Source: JACCVL01 sp963704295
GTDB taxonomy: Bacteria > Actinomycetota > Actinomycetes > Propionibacteriales > Nocardioidaceae
Assembly (NCBI GenBank): GCA_963704295.1
Contig: OY969884.1
Span: 620,001 to 684,000, forward strand
Length of the DNA: 64,000 nt
Direction of reading: 5' to 3'
Positions 61,352 through 64,000 of the stretch are shown one piece after another (positions within the stretch are counted from its first letter, which is position 1; each line of letters starts with the position of its first letter). Made by a program: the position numbers and the translations under genes. The notes beneath the pieces are model-generated. The model ran no database searches. It saw only the letters and a list, made by a program, of their open reading frames with translations, and was not told where the DNA came from.

Positions 61352-62182
61352 ATGAGCGAGGGCTGGGTCGAGGTCGCCGACCGGTGCTACTGCCGGCGCT
61401 ACCCCCACCTCGACGTCACCAGCACCGTGCTGGCCGGCGACGACGGCCTCGCCGTGGTCGACACGCGGGCCAGTGGGGACCAGGGACAGGAGCTGGTCGA
61501 GCACGTCCGCCGGCTGTCGGCGCTGCCGGTGCTCGCGGTGGTCAACACGCACGCGCACTTCGACCACACGTACGGCAACGGGGCGCTGCGCGCCACCTGG
61601 CCGACCGCCGCGCTGGTGGCGCACGAGTCGGTGCCGGAGGCGATGCGGGCCGACGTGCCCCGGCTGGCCGCGCTGTACGCCGCCGACCCGGCCGACCCGT
61701 ACGGACCGGAGGTGACCCGGACCGAGCTCACCGAGCCGGACACGCTGCTCTCGTCGGCCTGGGCGCTCGACCTGGGTGGCCGACACGTCGAGGCGGTCTT
61801 CGCCGGGCGCGGGCACACCGCCGGGGACGTGGTCGTGCGGGTGCCCGACGCGGACGTGCTGCTGGCCGGCGACCTGGTGGAGCAGTCCGCCCCGCCGTCG
61901 TACGGCCCGGACTGCTGGCCGCTGGAGTGGCCGGAGACGTTGGAGCTGGTGGTGGGGCTGATCGGGGGCGACACCGTGGTGGTGCCGGGCCACGGGGCCC
62001 CGGTGGACGAGGGCTTCGTGCTCGACCAGCGGGTGGCCGCGGTAGAGATCGCCGGCCGGGTGCACGAGCTGGCCGCCGCGGGGGTGCCGGTCGAGGACGC
62101 GCTCGAGCGAGGCAGCTGGCCGTACCCGGCAGAGCGGCTGGTCGAGGCGGTCCGCCGGGGGTATGCCGCATTGGGACGGTGA
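61352..62182 (+). CDS. Metallo-beta-lactamase-fold hydrolase
   Basis: A 276-residue MBL-fold protein with metal motifs VVNTHAHFDHTYGNG, AGRGHTAGDVVVRVP, LLAGDLVEQ and VVPGHGAPVDE. The substrate is unknown. CAGTCT (61340-61345) lies 6 nt before ATG 61352, so its -10 overlaps the hrcA -10 on the other strand and the CIRCE element; HrcA may affect this gene too. Confidence 0.87.
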   Translation: MSEGWVEVADRCYCRRYPHLDVTSTVLAGDDGLAVVDTRASGDQGQELVEHVRRLSALPVLAVVNTHAHFDHTYGNGALRATWPTAALVAHESVPEAMRADVPRLAALYAADPADPYGPEVTRTELTEPDTLLSSAWALDLGGRHVEAVFAGRGHTAGDVVVRVPDADVLLAGDLVEQSAPPSYGPDCWPLEWPETLELVVGLIGGDTVVVPGHGAPVDEGFVLDQRVAAVEIAGRVHELAAAGVPVEDALERGSWPYPAERLVEAVRRGYAALGR

Positions 62183-62200
62183 CGAAGGTCTATGCGGATT

Positions 62201-62247
62201 GCAAAGAAAGCTTTGCAAAGCTATCTTTGCGGTTGTAGCATCCCGAC
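62201..62247 (+). promoter_or_regulatory. Tandem operator and leaderless promoter of the ArsR-MFS pair
   Basis: Two inverted repeats GCAAAG-N4-CTTTGC (62201-62216 and 62215-62230) overlap by two bases. TTGCAA (62213-62218), 17 nt, TAGCAT (62236-62241) and 6 nt to GTG 62248 make a full promoter. The operators cover the -35 box and spacer. Confidence 0.75.
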
Positions 62248-62829
62248 GTGCAGATCTCCAGCATCACCCCCGACGCCACCGCGCTGCGAGCGCTCGCGCA
62301 CCCCGTCCGACTCCGCCTGCTCGGGCTGCTGCGCGCCGACGGCCCGTCGACCGCGACCGCGCTCGCGACCCGGCTGGGGCTCAACTCGGGCGCCACCAGC
62401 TACCACCTGCGTCAGCTCGCGACGCACGGGTTCGTCGTCGACCACGAGGGCCGCGGGAACGCCCGGGAGCGGTGGTGGCGGGCGGCGCACCAGTCCACCC
62501 GCACCGACGAGGCGGCCGAGACCAGCCCGGAGAGCCGGGAGGCGGTGGACGCGTTCAGCCAGGCGATCGCGGTGGTGCACACCGAGCAGCTGCAGCGCGC
62601 GGTCGAGGAGCGCCCGTTGCTGCCGGTCGCCTGGCGGCGGGCGTCCACGCTCAGCGACTGGGGCCTGACGCTGACGCCCGACCGGGCCGAGCAGCTGATG
62701 GAAGCGCTGGTCTCGGTCGTCGACGGGTGGGAGGAGGACGCCGAGGACACCCCCGGGGCCGAGCAGTTCGTGGTGGCGCTGCACACCCACCCGCGCCCCG
62801 GCCGGGTCGGCGGCGAGGAACAGCCATGA
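62248..62829 (+). CDS. ArsR-family HTH transcriptional regulator
   Basis: A 193-residue regulator. RALAHPVRLRLLGLLRADGP and LATRLGLNSGATSYHLRQLA form an ArsR-type winged helix with a longer C-terminal effector part of unknown ligand. The GTG start follows TAGCAT by 6 nt and no Shine-Dalgarno site is seen. It overlaps the MFS gene (ATGA) and probably represses this operon through the tandem GCAAAG sites. Confidence 0.87.
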   Translation: MQISSITPDATALRALAHPVRLRLLGLLRADGPSTATALATRLGLNSGATSYHLRQLATHGFVVDHEGRGNARERWWRAAHQSTRTDEAAETSPESREAVDAFSQAIAVVHTEQLQRAVEERPLLPVAWRRASTLSDWGLTLTPDRAEQLMEALVSVVDGWEEDAEDTPGAEQFVVALHTHPRPGRVGGEEQP

Positions 62830-64000
62830 ACCGCCGCACCCCGCTGATCGGGTGGCTCGCCGCCGAGGCGATCTCGCTCACCGGGACGCGCGTGTCGATG
62901 ATCGCGATCCCCTGGTTCGTGCTCACCACCACAGGCAGTGCGACCCAGACCGGCCTGGTGGCCCTGGCCGAGATGGGCCCGTACGTCGCTGCCAAGGCGC
63001 TGGCCGGTCCGGTCGTGGACCGGGTCGGCGCTGCGCGGGTCGTTGTGTCCGCCGACGCGCTGAGCGTGGCCGCCGTCGGCGCGATCCCGCTGCTGCACGC
63101 GCTCGACGTGCTGTCCTTCCCGGTCCTGATGGTGCTCGTGGCCGTCGCGGGGCTGCTCCGCGGGCCGGCTGACGGGGCCAAGCACGCACTGGTCCCGGCG
63201 GTCGCGGCCGCGGCCGAGGTGCCGATGGAGCGGGTCACCGGTTTCGCCGGAGCGGCGGAGCGGCTGGCCTCGACGGCGGGCGCGGCCTTCGCCGGCGTGT
63301 TGGTGGCCATGGTCGGCCCGGCCACCGCACTGCTGGTGGACGCGGCCAGCTTCGCCGTCTCCGCCCTGCTGATCGCCGGCACCGCACCGCGCCGCCGACC
63401 CGTCCCCGCCGGCACCGCCGCCGTCGCGGCGGTGGGTTACCTCACGTCTCTCCGCGAGGGCTGGGACTTCCTGCGCCACGACCGGGTGCTCGTCGGGATC
63501 ACCGTCATGGTCGGCATCACCAACCTGCTCGACCAGGCCTACATCGTGGTGCTGGTCCCGGTGTGGGCCAGCGTCACCGGTGGCGGGGCGGGGACGATCG
63601 GGTTGCTCTTCGCCGTGTTCAGCGGGGCGTCGGTGCTCGGCAGCGTGCTGGCGGCCGGCTGGGCGGCGCACCTGCCGCGGTTCTGGACCTACCTGGTGGC
63701 GTTCCTGCTCTGCGGCGCTCCGCGGTTCGTCGTCCTCGCGATGGAGGCGCCGCTGGTTGCCGTGCTCGCGACCGCGGCGGTGGGCGGCTTCGCGGCCGGG
63801 TTCATCAACCCGATCCTGAGCGCGGTCGTCTTCGAGCGGATCCCGCCGCACCTGGTCGGCCGGGTCAGCGCACTGAACACCTCCCTGTGCTGGGCGCTGA
63901 TCCCGTTCGGCGGCGTCGTCGGCGGCGCCCTGATCGCCGGGATCGGCCTGTCCCCCGCCCTGCTGGTTCTCGGCGGCGCGTACCTGCTGGCCACCACGCT
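62826..64000 (+). CDS. MFS transporter (3' truncated by window)
   Basis: The first 391 codons of a major-facilitator permease, open to the window end. About ten or eleven hydrophobic helices are visible, with the MFS loop VVDRVGAARVVVSADAL after helix 2 and RIPPHLVGRVSALNTSLCWA later, similar to macrolide- or enterobactin-type exporters (MFS_3/DHA3). The substrate is unknown. ATG 62826 overlaps the regulator's stop, so it is the controlled target. Confidence 0.87.
   Translation, partial: MNRRTPLIGWLAAEAISLTGTRVSMIAIPWFVLTTTGSATQTGLVALAEMGPYVAAKALAGPVVDRVGAARVVVSADALSVAAVGAIPLLHALDVLSFPVLMVLVAVAGLLRGPADGAKHALVPAVAAAAEVPMERVTGFAGAAERLASTAGAAFAGVLVAMVGPATALLVDAASFAVSALLIAGTAPRRRPVPAGTAAVAAVGYLTSLREGWDFLRHDRVLVGITVMVGITNLLDQAYIVVLVPVWASVTGGGAGTIGLLFAVFSGASVLGSVLAAGWAAHLPRFWTYLVAFLLCGAPRFVVLAMEAPLVAVLATAAVGGFAAGFINPILSAVVFERIPPHLVGRVSALNTSLCWALIPFGGVVGGALIAGIGLSPALLVLGGAYLLATT

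Overview
This window comes from the chromosome of a high-G+C Gram-positive bacterium (Actinomycetota). G+C and third-position G/C are very high, GTG starts are common, and many genes overlap by ATGA or GTGA. The gene orders also fit: fasR-fabD-fabH-acpP-fabF-accD followed by a DUF3145 gene; dgt-dnaG; phoH-ybeY-corC-deaminase-like-era; recO-uppS; hrcA-dnaJ-rsmE; znuACB-zur. The genus cannot be fixed from the sequence. There is no CRISPR array, rRNA operon, plasmid origin, transposase or integrase. The only RNA genes seen are two tRNAs.

Layout. 1-4.1 kb: 3' part of aceE, then a PHP-domain and an alpha/beta-hydrolase gene on the minus strand. 4.2-11.5 kb: the type II fatty-acid synthesis block with its PucR-type regulator, an acyl-CoA carboxylase beta subunit and DUF3145. 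FabD carries an unusual C-terminal biotinyl-like domain. 11.8-18.8 kb: accessory genes, including two endolysin-like genes with a shared C-terminal tail and a metal/arsenical permease (ArsR-regulated) split by a G-rich hypermutable tract. 18.9-28.3 kb: a dimethylglycine/sarcosine-oxidase-like plus amine-oxidase pair, a CAU tRNA, secreted proteins, a PIG-L deacetylase, an FNT channel, a base-compositionally foreign EEP-family gene and tRNA-Asn. 28.3-38.3 kb: a minus-strand housekeeping run (sigma factor, dnaG, a ferredoxin-reductase-like flavoprotein, dgt, lipoproteins, dusB, glyS). 38.4-41.9 kb: the zinc uptake locus znuACB-zur with a Zur box over the promoter and start. 42-46.7 kb: an HtrA-like protease bracketed by two copies of a 42-bp palindrome, then uppS-recO-hydrolase and small genes. 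47.7-49.5 kb: leuA with a leucine-rich leader peptide and attenuator. 49.6-58.3 kb: acetyltransferase, secreted protein, era-phoH cluster, HIT protein, ECF sigma with a GerMN/Gmad2 membrane partner. 58.3-64 kb: hrcA-dnaJ-rsmE behind a CIRCE element, a metallo-hydrolase, and an ArsR-MFS pair cut off by the window end.

Two themes stand out. First, a dispersed inverted repeat with core CCACGATCCGCGACTTYTGC occurs at five loci, usually just past gene ends; outer stems differ between copies yet still pair. One copy lies in the split permease and a half-copy marks the edge of the foreign EEP gene. Second, at least 16 genes have a TANNNT-like -10 box about 6-7 nt before the start codon and mostly no Shine-Dalgarno site, the architecture of leaderless mRNAs.

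All calls come from reading the sequence and known family motifs; no database search was run.
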